A stretch of 26,089 bases of DNA from a virus. Each line of letters starts with the position of its first letter. Position 1 is the first letter of the stretch. The stretch lies in IMG/VR virus record IMGVR_UViG_3300031774_000129, positions 1-26,089 of that record. The stretch is one strand, 5' to 3'. Shown piece after piece: positions 7,387-14,931 of this stretch. Under the pieces are notes generated by a model. It was given only the letters and a program-made list of their open reading frames with translations. It was not told where the DNA came from and searched no databases. The position numbers and the translations under genes are program-made.

Positions 7387-8175
7387 TTACATGTAATTGT
7401 AAGAAGAGGTAATAGCGTTACCTGCCTGCTGAGCACCAGTCTGACCCATGTTTATACCAGCTAATTGTGCGTTACCAAGAAGCTGAGCATTAGTAGCTAT
7501 ATTCTGCCTAATTCCTGCAGCAGCCATAGCTCTTTCAAACTCATCTTTCTTAGCTTGCTCAGAGAATTTACGTACCGTAGGTAATGTAATGTTCATAGCG
7601 TCTCTCATTGCTTCTGCATTCTTCTGAATCATTAGACGTCTAGCAGATTCAGCACCTGCAGGATTAACAACATCATAAGGATTATTTAAAAGTGGGTTTA
7701 TTCCTCCATACTGACCCATTCCTGGGGGTACTGCAGGACCTAACATTGGTTCCCCAGTAACAGCGTCATACCCAATTATTCCTGACGCACTATTTAACAT
7801 TCCACCACCAAGACCACCAGCTGTATTTTGAATTCCTCTATTTAATAATGCATTAGTAGCTAAACCCGTACCAACTGGAACTGCAGCTTGAGCAATCTTT
7901 GAAGCTACAACACTTGTCATTGGATTAGCTGGACTACCTATTAAACCAGCAGCTAAATTTCCTGCTCTAGGTATTAATCCTTTTGTTACAGTACCCATAC
8001 CATAACCAAGAGAAGCACCAGTAAGTCCACCCGTAATAGTTCCACCTATATTCCCTTGCATTAAAGAAGGAAGAGCACCAGCAATACCACTTGCTGTCAT
8101 GCCTGCAACATTAGGATTACTAATTATTTTTTGTAAGTATGGCATCAGGCTGCCTGCCATGCGTACTACACCCAT
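7387..8175 (-). CDS. Putative internal/ejection virion protein B (262 aa), glycine-zipper rich
   Basis: Residues 20-110 are dominated by small-residue hydrophobic stretches (GGTITGGLTGASLGYGMGT, AGNLAAGLIGSPAN) typical of glycine-zipper helices that can insert into membranes. A Pro/Gly linker with a MLGPAVP-like segment follows, then a charged helix (SARRLMIQKNAEAMRDAMN, KFSEQAKKDEFERAMAAAG) and an Ala/Asn/Gln-rich tail. Upstream GAGAAGAAGA is a plausible RBS. Genome position and composition fit a protein that leaves the capsid with the DNA and crosses the envelope. That role is inference; no conserved domain is recognised. Confidence 0.65.
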   Translation of the reverse strand: MGVVRMAGSLMPYLQKIISNPNVAGMTASGIAGALPSLMQGNIGGTITGGLTGASLGYGMGTVTKGLIPRAGNLAAGLIGSPANPMTSVVASKIAQAAVPVGTGLATNALLNRGIQNTAGGLGGGMLNSASGIIGYDAVTGEPMLGPAVPPGMGQYGGINPLLNNPYDVVNPAGAESARRLMIQKNAEAMRDAMNITLPTVRKFSEQAKKDEFERAMAAAGIRQNIATNAQLLGNAQLAGINMGQTGAQQAGNAITSSYNYM

Positions 8176-8248
8176 TCTTCTTCTCTCGAAATATTGTATA
8201 TACTGCTTATTTTAATTCGACTCTACTTAGGATATTTAGTTAACTATA

Positions 8249-8839
8249 TTAACCAAATAAGCCACCTAAACCACCAATAATAGCTCCTGGTATACCTCCC
8301 TTTGCATAACCTGTTGCAGCACCCATAGCAGCACCTAAAAGTTTATTCTTACCTCCTCCACTTGCTGATCCAACATCAGCCATTCTTGTACTACCACCAT
8401 ATAGATTTGGTAAAACTATTGCATTCCTATTGCCAAAATCTACATATCCGTCTCCTATATTTGCTCCAGAATTAGAGTTCCCCATAAGTGCCTGACTGGA
8501 AGGTTGTGAAGCGTTATTAATTCTCTGAGAACCAGAACCGCCTTGATTAGATGGATTTGTAGTATTAATAATCCCTTGTGCAGCACCAAGTGCGTCTTGC
8601 CAATTAAAACCGCTATATCCTGAATTTGGAGCATTGATAGCAGTAGTCCATGGAATATTACCAACATCTGAAGGGAAAGAACCACCACTAAAACTACCGA
8701 ATCCCTGATTTGGGGCATTAACAGCACTAGTCCAGGTAGTAGAACCAACATTTTGAGGTAAGTCATACGCAGATGAAGGCAAAGAACTACCGCCACCAAA
8801 AACATCACCAGCCCATCTTTTTACAGTGTCCCAAACCAT
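8249..8839 (-). CDS. Putative small virion protein C (196 aa) with an internal duplication and a C-terminal glycine zipper
   Basis: It starts MVWDTVKRWAGDVFGGGSS. An internal duplication is visible: VGSTTWTSAVNAPNQGFGSF and VGNIPWTTAINAPNSGYSGF, about 33 residues apart. A Ser/Asn/Gly-rich middle follows. The C-terminus (LLGAAMGAATGYAKGGIPGA, then IIGGLGGLFG) is a strongly hydrophobic glycine-zipper segment likely to enter a membrane. No family is recognised. It shares its style with the flanking genes, as expected for a set of ejected internal proteins. The gap to the next gene (8176-8248) is AT-rich and might hold a promoter, but I see no clear boxes. Confidence 0.65.
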   Translation of the reverse strand: MVWDTVKRWAGDVFGGGSSLPSSAYDLPQNVGSTTWTSAVNAPNQGFGSFSGGSFPSDVGNIPWTTAINAPNSGYSGFNWQDALGAAQGIINTTNPSNQGGSGSQRINNASQPSSQALMGNSNSGANIGDGYVDFGNRNAIVLPNLYGGSTRMADVGSASGGGKNKLLGAAMGAATGYAKGGIPGAIIGGLGGLFG

Positions 8840-8870
8840 TTTTCTATCTCACTTTTTATAATTATATCGC

Positions 8871-9665
8871 TTACATACGAAGACCAGTTCCGTATATCGA
8901 TCTAGCAATATCCATTTCTTTTCCAATGTAAGGTGAATGACTATCTAAGCCACCGCCATAACCTTGAACACCTGGGGTTTGCGCTTCTTGACGCATTTGC
9001 TGTAACGCCATTTGGTGTCTAAATTTCATCTCTGCTGTTTGCTGCTGATAGTAAGCAGAAGCAGCGGCAGCATCAATGTTTTGATTACCACTTCCACCCA
9101 TGTAAGGATTACTACGTTGAACCGCTAAAGCATAGTCAGAACGTGGTTTTGAACCTCCAAATAGTTGACCAAAACCCCACCCAGCAAGACCTAAAGCAGC
9201 TCCTGTTCCCGCAACAGCTGCAATATTACCAACAGTTTCAGGTCCTAAACCAGTAGCTTCATAGATCGAAGCTCCAGCAGGACTCATAACGTCTGCATCA
9301 TATCTACCTGCATTAGCTACTTGTCTAGATTCTGCTCTTGGAGCCTCTCTAAAATATTCTTCAGTTAAGCCAATAGGATTATTATCAGGAATTCTACCAG
9401 GGCTACTAGGTCTATAATTTGCACTTTTATATTGACCGATCTCAGTTGCTGGAGCAGTTCCAGTTAATGCTCCTAAAGTAGCGTCTTTTGCGGCTGTACC
9501 AAAATTACCGAAAAAATCAACAGCATGCTTTGGTATATTTAAACCTGATAAAAAGTTACCAAGATCTTCTCCAGCTTTACGTGCTGGTTTATCAAGAGCA
9601 GCAGAGAGTAAATTAGCAGTAAGTTGACTTGCTGTGTTTGCTACTTTTGGAGGTACAGATGGCAT
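8871..9665 (-). CDS. Putative internal/ejection virion protein D (264 aa)
   Basis: The N-terminal half has moderately hydrophobic helices (NTASQLTANLLSAALDKPAR, HAVDFFGNFGTAAKDATLGA). Residues about 140-170 form a probable membrane-active segment (NIAAVAGTGAALGLAGWGFG). The C-terminal part has a Gln/Met-rich helix (MKFRHQMALQQMRQEAQ) and a Gly-rich end. The ATG overlaps the stop of the upstream gene (TAATG), so the two are coupled. No known domain is seen. The structural assignment rests on operon position and composition. Confidence 0.65.
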   Translation of the reverse strand: MPSVPPKVANTASQLTANLLSAALDKPARKAGEDLGNFLSGLNIPKHAVDFFGNFGTAAKDATLGALTGTAPATEIGQYKSANYRPSSPGRIPDNNPIGLTEEYFREAPRAESRQVANAGRYDADVMSPAGASIYEATGLGPETVGNIAAVAGTGAALGLAGWGFGQLFGGSKPRSDYALAVQRSNPYMGGSGNQNIDAAAASAYYQQQTAEMKFRHQMALQQMRQEAQTPGVQGYGGGLDSHSPYIGKEMDIARSIYGTGLRM

Positions 9666-10141
9666 TAAACTTCAACTCCTTGACTAGGGAATTTATTCGC
9701 TTCATTAGGATTCATTGTACTCGCCCCAGAGTTTGCAGGTTGCTGTACTAAGAACTCAAGACTCCAAGGACCAACCTCGTCTTCAAAAGCAATTAACCCT
9801 CGTTGAGCACCAATTCGATAATTATTTAACCAATAACTCGCCTCATCATTATGAATAGGATGTTCAAATTCTGGGACATCATATGTTTGACTTAATCTGA
9901 ATAATTTTTCTTCAGCAGGAGGCCATGAATCTTGAAAACCTTTATCCCTAGTGAAATTTCTCCACTCAGGACTATCCATCTGACTGTCTTGTGCAGGGTT
10001 CTTTCTTCTTGGGTCACCTGCATAATCAAATCTTGGGGTAGCACCTATAGTCCCCCAATCAATAGGATCAGAACGTGAAAAAGCTTTATCTCGTAAATCT
10101 TTGTTTTGGTTTAAATCTTTAACTACAATGCCACGCGCCAT
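9665..10141 (-). CDS. Putative structural-operon protein E (158 aa)
   Basis: I choose MARGIVVKDLNQNKDLRD (ATG 10139-10141) because GGGAGG precedes it by 7 nt on the minus strand; an in-frame ATG at 10159 would lie inside the upstream gene. The protein is soluble-looking, charged and rich in aromatic residues (DSWPPAEEKLFRLSQTYDV, EASYWLNNYRIGAQRG, EDEVGPWSLEFLVQQ), unlike its glycine-rich neighbours, with a short disordered tail. A connector, chaperone or minor virion role is possible. No family is recognised. Confidence 0.68.
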   Translation of the reverse strand: MARGIVVKDLNQNKDLRDKAFSRSDPIDWGTIGATPRFDYAGDPRRKNPAQDSQMDSPEWRNFTRDKGFQDSWPPAEEKLFRLSQTYDVPEFEHPIHNDEASYWLNNYRIGAQRGLIAFEDEVGPWSLEFLVQQPANSGASTMNPNEANKFPSQGVEV

Positions 10142-10143
10142 CG

Positions 10144-11763
10144 TTAAACCTCCCACCACAATGGTGTTTCTTCATCTTCTCTTGGTACCCTTACATCATA
10201 AGCGGAAGCGGGTAAAGATTCGTCACGTAACCAATCACTTCCTCCTGTAGGTATGTAGGCTGAACTACCAAATCTGTCTTTCTTTAAACCAATGATGGCA
10301 TCTCCTGGTAACTTAGGTGCTGCAGGGTTGTAATCCATATTGTACTTAGATCTTACATTTGCCATTCTAGCCTCATTTCCTGCCATAGCTCTCATACGTT
10401 CTGCTTGTCGTTCACGAAGATTTGCATCAGCCATTTCTTGAAACTTCTCTTCCCCAACAGCCATTTTTAATCCACGTCTAACAACCTTCTTTGCAGCTTG
10501 ATCACCAGCTTGTGCAAGATTAGATAATACAAGTTTTACCTTGTCAGCATATGGAATATTTAATTGCAGTTTATTAGCCTGATCTCTAACAAAATCTGGA
10601 TTTAAATTTGTAGTGGATGGTGTAGTTAACCCTTGCTGCCTATTTAAACCTGCAAAAGTAGCTTGTTCATTTTCTTGATGAGTATCATTTAATTGTGGTG
10701 AATCACTTAAGTCACTTTCAAGACCTGTTTCAACACCACCAGTCCCTGAGGCAGGTGGATTTAAGAAAGTAGTAGACTGCATCTTGTTATCTGGCATAAC
10801 AGATGCTTTCATTTGCTCGTTAGCTATAACACTATCTACCTCCTGCATCGCTGCGGGGATTTTTTGAACATTAGCTACTGCTTCAGAGACAATATTTCCT
10901 GTTGTATCAAGATCTTTCCCAACTCTCGTTGCTATGTCTTTGGCGCCCTTTTCCGCAATGGTTCCTGCTACTATTGCTGCACCTTTTAAAGGAGAATCAG
11001 CACCAGCGGCTTGGTCAAATCTTTGCCCCCAATTTATCCCTTGATCAAATGCATCAACTTCTTCTTGAGCTTTACTAATCGCACCTCTTGCAAAATCACC
11101 TAAAAAACCTCTTGGATCTTGCTGTGGCCTAGTAATTGCAGTTTGAGGTTTATCAACAACTACAATTTCATCCCTTGGTTGCTCTACAAGGGTAGTAAAA
11201 CCATCAGATTGAGGACTTCCAAAGTCATGTGCGGCAACTGCGCCATAAATACCACTTTTGTTTGATATATCTGACATCTTTTCGCGAAGTGGCGTTGGAT
11301 GTCTAACATCTGGCTCCCTAAAACCATCACCCATAGGACTTTCAAAGTCATGTGCCGCAATGGCATCATGAAGATTATCTATTTTTGATACATCCATCTC
11401 CCTAGTAGGTTCTTTAGGTGGTGTTGGATGACGTACAAACCCTTTTTGACCAACACGAGTAGGAATTTCCCCCACATCGCTCGTTATATCCTCAGAAACG
11501 GGAGAAATATCTGTTTCACCACTTTTTCCTTGACTTAAACCATAAACTGCGCCACCTGCCAACCCTAAGAGGGCTGCTTTACCTAAACCACCTGCTATTT
11601 GGTGAAGAACATTGGGTTTTTCTTGTATTTGACCTCCACGAGCAAAATTTCGGGTGAAATCATACACTTCTGGGGCCATTCTCATCTGTTCTTGAGGGTT
11701 TCTAGGCAATGGACGACCAGTTACACGGGAATATAACTCGAAATCCTGCGGAGAGACAGGCAT
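10144..11763 (-). CDS. Large structural-operon protein F (539 aa), probable internal virion protein
   Basis: First gene of the left arm. It begins MPVSPQDFELYSRVTGRP. Residues 53-78 form a small-residue hydrophobic segment (HQIAGGLGKAALLGLAGGAV) that could span a membrane. Residues 110-148 and 152-189 are an imperfect duplication: each has VRHPTP and then (I/V)AAHDF(E/G)SP and DGF. The middle is largely disordered and polar. Residues about 400-470 are helical and basic (AKKVVRRGLKMAVGEEKF, ANLRERQAERMRAMAG), and the end is acidic (EDEETPLWWEV). A membrane-active segment followed by long flexible and helical regions fits an ejection protein; no homologue is recognised. Confidence 0.68.
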   Translation of the reverse strand: MPVSPQDFELYSRVTGRPLPRNPQEQMRMAPEVYDFTRNFARGGQIQEKPNVLHQIAGGLGKAALLGLAGGAVYGLSQGKSGETDISPVSEDITSDVGEIPTRVGQKGFVRHPTPPKEPTREMDVSKIDNLHDAIAAHDFESPMGDGFREPDVRHPTPLREKMSDISNKSGIYGAVAAHDFGSPQSDGFTTLVEQPRDEIVVVDKPQTAITRPQQDPRGFLGDFARGAISKAQEEVDAFDQGINWGQRFDQAAGADSPLKGAAIVAGTIAEKGAKDIATRVGKDLDTTGNIVSEAVANVQKIPAAMQEVDSVIANEQMKASVMPDNKMQSTTFLNPPASGTGGVETGLESDLSDSPQLNDTHQENEQATFAGLNRQQGLTTPSTTNLNPDFVRDQANKLQLNIPYADKVKLVLSNLAQAGDQAAKKVVRRGLKMAVGEEKFQEMADANLRERQAERMRAMAGNEARMANVRSKYNMDYNPAAPKLPGDAIIGLKKDRFGSSAYIPTGGSDWLRDESLPASAYDVRVPREDEETPLWWEV

Positions 11764-12363
11764 TGTATTAAAAATCTAGCGCTATAGACATAATTTTAAG
11801 TTCACTACTCTTTTTAGACGATTTTCCCCTACCGCACCTTAAAAATCACCTATTTGAGGTAAAAAAAATTGTAGGTGTCTGGCGCCTCCCCCCACCAATA
11901 CTCCGCAGATACAAAAAAAGAAACATATACTGTAACAATTCACGCGGCCAAGCTTGCAGCCCTGTCTAACAGGCAGTTATGCAACGTTAGAAGCCCAGTT
12001 ATACCAGTGGATTTGCGTGTTACAAATTGTTTTGGACACAACCTGGACAAATTGTTGCAAAGTATTACCGACCGAACTTGACAATTGTTACGATTTTATG
12101 TGGATTTTTACAACTAAATGTAAACTTTCCTGGATATTTGTTACAAATTGGCCTATTTTGTCCCTTTTTGGGGTACTTTTTCGGGGATTCCGCGCGTGTT
12201 TTGCCTGATAGGCTGAGATCCCTTGCTATGACTACGCGGGGAGCTTGTGGAATACGTCTATATTTCATTTGGTGTCATTTACTTATTAACTACATAGACA
12301 CTTCCTTAACATCGCCTATGATTAATAGGTAATCAATCAGCCTTCTATTAAAGGTATTCAACT
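11764..12363. promoter_or_regulatory. Divergent control region between the two genome arms; possible replication origin
   Basis: I find no convincing gene in these 600 bp; frames open here have no plausible protein composition. It must hold the start signals for both arms. Visible elements: a CACCT cluster near the left arm (direct copies at 11835 and 11847, inverted AGGT at 11857 and AGGTG at 11873); a hairpin CCTGT-CTA-ACAGG (11961-11973); two exact TGTTACAAATTG copies (12018-12029, 12139-12150) with related CAATTGTTAC (12082-12091) and GTAACAATT (11932-11940); a TTGACA at 12079-12084 without a good -10; and a palindrome CCTAT-GATTA-ATAGG (12315-12329) about 35 bp before the first right-arm gene. 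Promoter, operator and origin roles are inferred from layout. Confidence 0.6.
12018..12150. repeat. GTTACAAATTG repeat cluster (iteron- or operator-like)
   Basis: The 12-mer TGTTACAAATTG occurs exactly at 12018-12029 and 12139-12150, 121 bp apart. Between them are the related GACAAATTGTTGC (12046-12058) and GACAATTGTTACG (12080-12092), the latter an inverted variant. Spacing is irregular, so classical iterons are not proven. A repressor or initiator binding cluster is a reasonable reading. Confidence 0.5.
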
Positions 12364-13221
12364 ATGCATCTATCAAGCGACCTAAGACAATTCAAACAAG
12401 CTTTTAAGCTTAATCCTAGTAACGTCCTAACTCTAACTAATCCTAAAGTTTTAAAATCTGACAGTATCGCACCAACTGCGGTGTTACATATGTTACCAAC
12501 TAAGGTAGCCTGTCCTGCTGCTGGTACATGTGCACTAGTCTGTCTCAATACTGCTGGTAATCCTGCATATCTCAAGGGGAAGTTAGCTTGTAGAGCTAGA
12601 AGGGATAAAGCGTTCAGAACATCACCAAATCTATTTTTAAGACTACTGACTATTGAGGTTTTAAGATTCTATTTAAAGAATAGAGACAATGACCTTTTAG
12701 GCTTACGCTTGAACGGTACATCCGACTATCATTGGGAGAATATCGCAGTAAACATTACAGAGACAGACAGTAAATATATTTTAAAGACTTTCAACATTAA
12801 CTTAAATGCTGGTAGATACGACTCCATACTATTAGCTATCTTGAACGCTTACGACTACAACAAAGAGTCAAGAGTTGGGGATACTCTACACGCTTACGAC
12901 TACACCAAAAGAACAGACAGAGACTTTCAAAAGTGCTTTAATATGTCATATCATTTGACTTTAAGCCATGGCAGTAAATTTAATACCTTACAGGCAGCAT
13001 TGGAGAATAAATTGAATTATGCTGCTGCATTTGATATTGGCCGCAATAAGCCACTACCTGAGACTAGTACTATTAATGGAGTTACTTTTAAAGTTCTAGA
13101 CGGTGATAAGACAGACTGGAGAGTAGGAGACAAAGACGGAGAAACCTTCATTATTGGCTTACGCTTTAAGCGTGTTCCAAACATGACAGAAGAGCTCAAA
13201 AGATCCTTTTGTATCGCTTAG
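12364..13221 (+). CDS. GP88-family protein (conserved phage protein of unknown function)
   Basis: 285 residues, first gene of the right arm. A cysteine cluster ACPAAGTCALVCLNTAG (Cys50, 56, 60) plus Cys76 in ACRARRDKAF, followed by GLRLNGTSDYHWE (113-125), matches the pattern I know for the GP88 family of mycobacteriophages and many other phages and plasmids. The conserved cysteines suggest a metal or Fe-S site; biochemical function is not established to my knowledge. AAAGG lies 10 nt before the ATG. A 12-bp hairpin follows the gene. Being first on the arm beside a possible origin, an early or replication-linked role is plausible but unproven. Confidence 0.75.
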   Translation: MHLSSDLRQFKQAFKLNPSNVLTLTNPKVLKSDSIAPTAVLHMLPTKVACPAAGTCALVCLNTAGNPAYLKGKLACRARRDKAFRTSPNLFLRLLTIEVLRFYLKNRDNDLLGLRLNGTSDYHWENIAVNITETDSKYILKTFNINLNAGRYDSILLAILNAYDYNKESRVGDTLHAYDYTKRTDRDFQKCFNMSYHLTLSHGSKFNTLQAALENKLNYAAAFDIGRNKPLPETSTINGVTFKVLDGDKTDWRVGDKDGETFIIGLRFKRVPNMTEELKRSFCIA

Positions 13222-13239
13222 ACCTTAGTAGCTACCTTA

Positions 13240-13271
13240 AAGCCTATCTAGTGACTTGCTAGGTAGGTTTT
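13240..13271 (+). terminator. Hairpin terminator after the GP88-family gene
   Basis: AAGCCTATCTAG pairs with CTAGGTAGGTTT (12 bp, two G-U pairs) around a 7-nt loop, ending in a short T tract (TTTT). It lies 19 nt past the stop. The T tract is short, so it may be an attenuator rather than a full terminator. A weaker AAGTG/CACTT inverted repeat follows at 13274-13295. Confidence 0.55.
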
Positions 13272-13315
13272 AAAGTGGTCTCTAATGGTCACTTAATCCA
13301 CTTGTATTATTTACT

Positions 13316-13456
13316 ATGCCTATTCAAAAGATAGCGTTTAAAGAGTCTCTAGAACTGCCAGAAATGACAGACTTAGAACGCCAAGAACTGGACGAGCTCA
13401 GAGAATCTGAGGACTATTACAACAGTCCTCTAACTGCTGCCCAAAGGAACCGCTAA
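13316..13456 (+). CDS. Small acidic hypothetical protein (46 aa)
   Basis: ATG 13316 to TAA 13456, beginning MPIQKIAFKESLELPEM. It is strongly acidic and helical (DLERQELDELRESEDYY), ending in a basic QRNR. No SD is evident. It lies alone between the hairpin and the next gene. Its composition resembles small early phage proteins that bind host factors, but no function can be assigned. Confidence 0.5.
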   Translation: MPIQKIAFKESLELPEMTDLERQELDELRESEDYYNSPLTAAQRNR

Positions 13457-13503
13457 ACCTTCAAAAATTCGCTTTTTAAATTGGACTCAATGAACTATTA
13501 CCT

Positions 13504-13752
13504 ATGACACGCATAACAGAAACACGCATAAGCAAGCTAAGCGGCGGTCTATCTGACGTGAGACTATGTGAAGCAGTCCTCAAGGCTTTCTATGCTCAAG
13601 ACCTACCAGAATTGCAACGTCTACTCCAGTTAGTGAAGGGGAGGGAGTACCAGTATAAATTTCATAAATTAACCCAACGTGGTCAAGGATCAAGAATCTC
13701 TGAGTCTGGTCTATGGGATATTAGTTTTGCTTTCCTAGAGGGGAGGGGGTAA
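13504..13752 (+). CDS. Hypothetical protein (82 aa)
   Basis: It begins MTRITETRISKLSGGLSDV, continues with a helical stretch (VRLCEAVLKAFYAQDLPELQ, then RLLQLVKG) and a basic, aromatic segment (REYQYKFHKLTQRGQG), and ends FAFLEGRG. It is soluble and compact with mixed charge. No domain is recognised. A 94-bp gap with several A/T-rich tracts separates it from the next gene and may hold a promoter, though I see no clear boxes. Confidence 0.6.
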   Translation: MTRITETRISKLSGGLSDVRLCEAVLKAFYAQDLPELQRLLQLVKGREYQYKFHKLTQRGQGSRISESGLWDISFAFLEGRG

Positions 13753-13846
13753 CATTTTATACACCCTTGTAAACGATTACAACAAAACGACAAAACGTCT
13801 CTAAAAATGAGTTATTGTCTAATCAATCACACACATTCATCTAACA

Positions 13847-14104
13847 ATGAAACAATCCTACAGCTCAATCTTTAACCTCTTAGACGACTTCCGAAAGGAG
13901 GTAGGGGCTATCAAAGAACAAGACAGGCACCGCCACGAGATGGACGTAGAAATCAACCACCAACTAGAGGAGCCCATAGATAATTTACTGGAACATATCG
14001 ATAGCATCCTTGACCATGAGGGAGGGGCCGAGCCAGATGGGGAGGGAGGCTACTGCTACCCACAACCATACCCACTATGGGAACAAGTCGAAGACGCTAA
14101 CTAA
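13847..14104 (+). CDS. Acidic hypothetical protein (85 aa)
   Basis: It starts MKQSYSSIFNLLDDFRKEV. A long charged helix (DRHRHEMDVEINHQLEEPID, NLLEHIDSILDHE) is followed by a Gly/Pro/Tyr-rich end (GEGGYCYPQPYPLWEQV). The leader before the ATG contains CAATCACACACATTC, a variant of the CA-rich leader seen before other right-arm genes. No family is recognised. Confidence 0.65.
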   Translation: MKQSYSSIFNLLDDFRKEVGAIKEQDRHRHEMDVEINHQLEEPIDNLLEHIDSILDHEGGAEPDGEGGYCYPQPYPLWEQVEDAN

Positions 14105-14127
14105 TCCACCTCTACCACCACCGCACC

Positions 14128-14319
14128 ATGTCTACACTAAACGCCAAGGAAAACTACGCCAAGATCTACCAAGAGGAATATGACGCAGTTGGTGCTGAAT
14201 ACACCGACCCTAGCAGCATCCACTACAGCCTAGACCATGCGGATATGATCGCCAAGACAAAAGCAGAAGAGAGAATCAATGCAGGGGACTACGAGCAAGG
14301 AGACTATGAAAATGACTAA
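14128..14319 (+). CDS. Acidic hypothetical protein (63 aa)
   Basis: It begins MSTLNAKENYAKIYQEEYDA and is rich in Asp/Glu/Tyr, with a helical end (DHADMIAKTKAEERINAG) and an acidic tail. The CCACCACCGCACC leader directly precedes the ATG and no SD is present. The stop overlaps the next start by 8 nt (ATGACTAA), so the pair is probably translated together. No function is assigned. Confidence 0.65.
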   Translation: MSTLNAKENYAKIYQEEYDAVGAEYTDPSSIHYSLDHADMIAKTKAEERINAGDYEQGDYEND

Positions 14320-14929
14320 GAAACAACTGAAAGTCTTGGTGGCCTGCGAGTTCAGTGGGACTGTTAGAGAAGCCTTCAACAAGCTGGGCCATGACGCATG
14401 GTCTTGTGATCTACTACCAACTGATGTGGAGGGGCAGCACATACAAGGTGATGTCCTCAAAATCCTCAACAATCAAGACTGGAATCTCGTTATTGCCCAC
14501 CCCCCGTGTACGTTTTTGACAGTATCAAATGCTAAGAACTGGGCAGAGTTACAAGCTAATGGCAAACAACAAGCTGCTATTGACTTCGTAGAAGCTATTT
14601 ACTTCTCTGAGTGTCCCCACGTCTGCCTAGAAAATCCCGTTGGAGCCTTATCAACTAAGAGCAAGCTGGGTAAGGCTACTCAGTACATTCAACCGTATGA
14701 ATTTGGTCACCCTGAGCAAAAGAAGACAGGTCTATGGCTTAAAGGTCTACCAAAGCTTAAAGGTACAAAGTTCATCGATGTCTCAGGGTTACCTAAGAAG
14801 GATGTGCAACGCCTGCACTACCTTGGCCCTAGTAAAGACCGCTGGAAGCTACGCAGCACGACCTATCAAGGTATAGCTGACGCCATGGCTCAACAATTCT
14901 CTGATTATCTACTCTCACTCGACAACTAA
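14312..14929 (+). CDS. Compact DNA cytosine-C5 methyltransferase-like protein
   Basis: 205 residues from MTKKQLKVLVACEFSG; GGAG lies 9 nt upstream, which favours ATG 14312 over 14306 and 14279. It has an SAM-site-like motif I (ACEFSG, 11-16), DLLPTD (33-38), the catalytic motif IV HPPC (63-66) and an ENP motif (107-109) equivalent to motif VI ENV. This set is typical of C5-cytosine methyltransferases. At 205 residues it is well below the usual 300 or more, with little room for a target-recognition domain. Related short proteins are common in phages. It may modify phage DNA against restriction or act on another substrate. No restriction gene is nearby. Confidence 0.75.
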   Translation: MTKKQLKVLVACEFSGTVREAFNKLGHDAWSCDLLPTDVEGQHIQGDVLKILNNQDWNLVIAHPPCTFLTVSNAKNWAELQANGKQQAAIDFVEAIYFSECPHVCLENPVGALSTKSKLGKATQYIQPYEFGHPEQKKTGLWLKGLPKLKGTKFIDVSGLPKKDVQRLHYLGPSKDRWKLRSTTYQGIADAMAQQFSDYLLSLDN

Positions 14930-14931
14930 TC

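Noticed and set aside
11875-12332. Open frames in both directions inside the control region
   Set aside because: Several overlapping frames of 67-101 codons have no RBS and no protein-like composition, and the DNA is full of repeats and palindromes.
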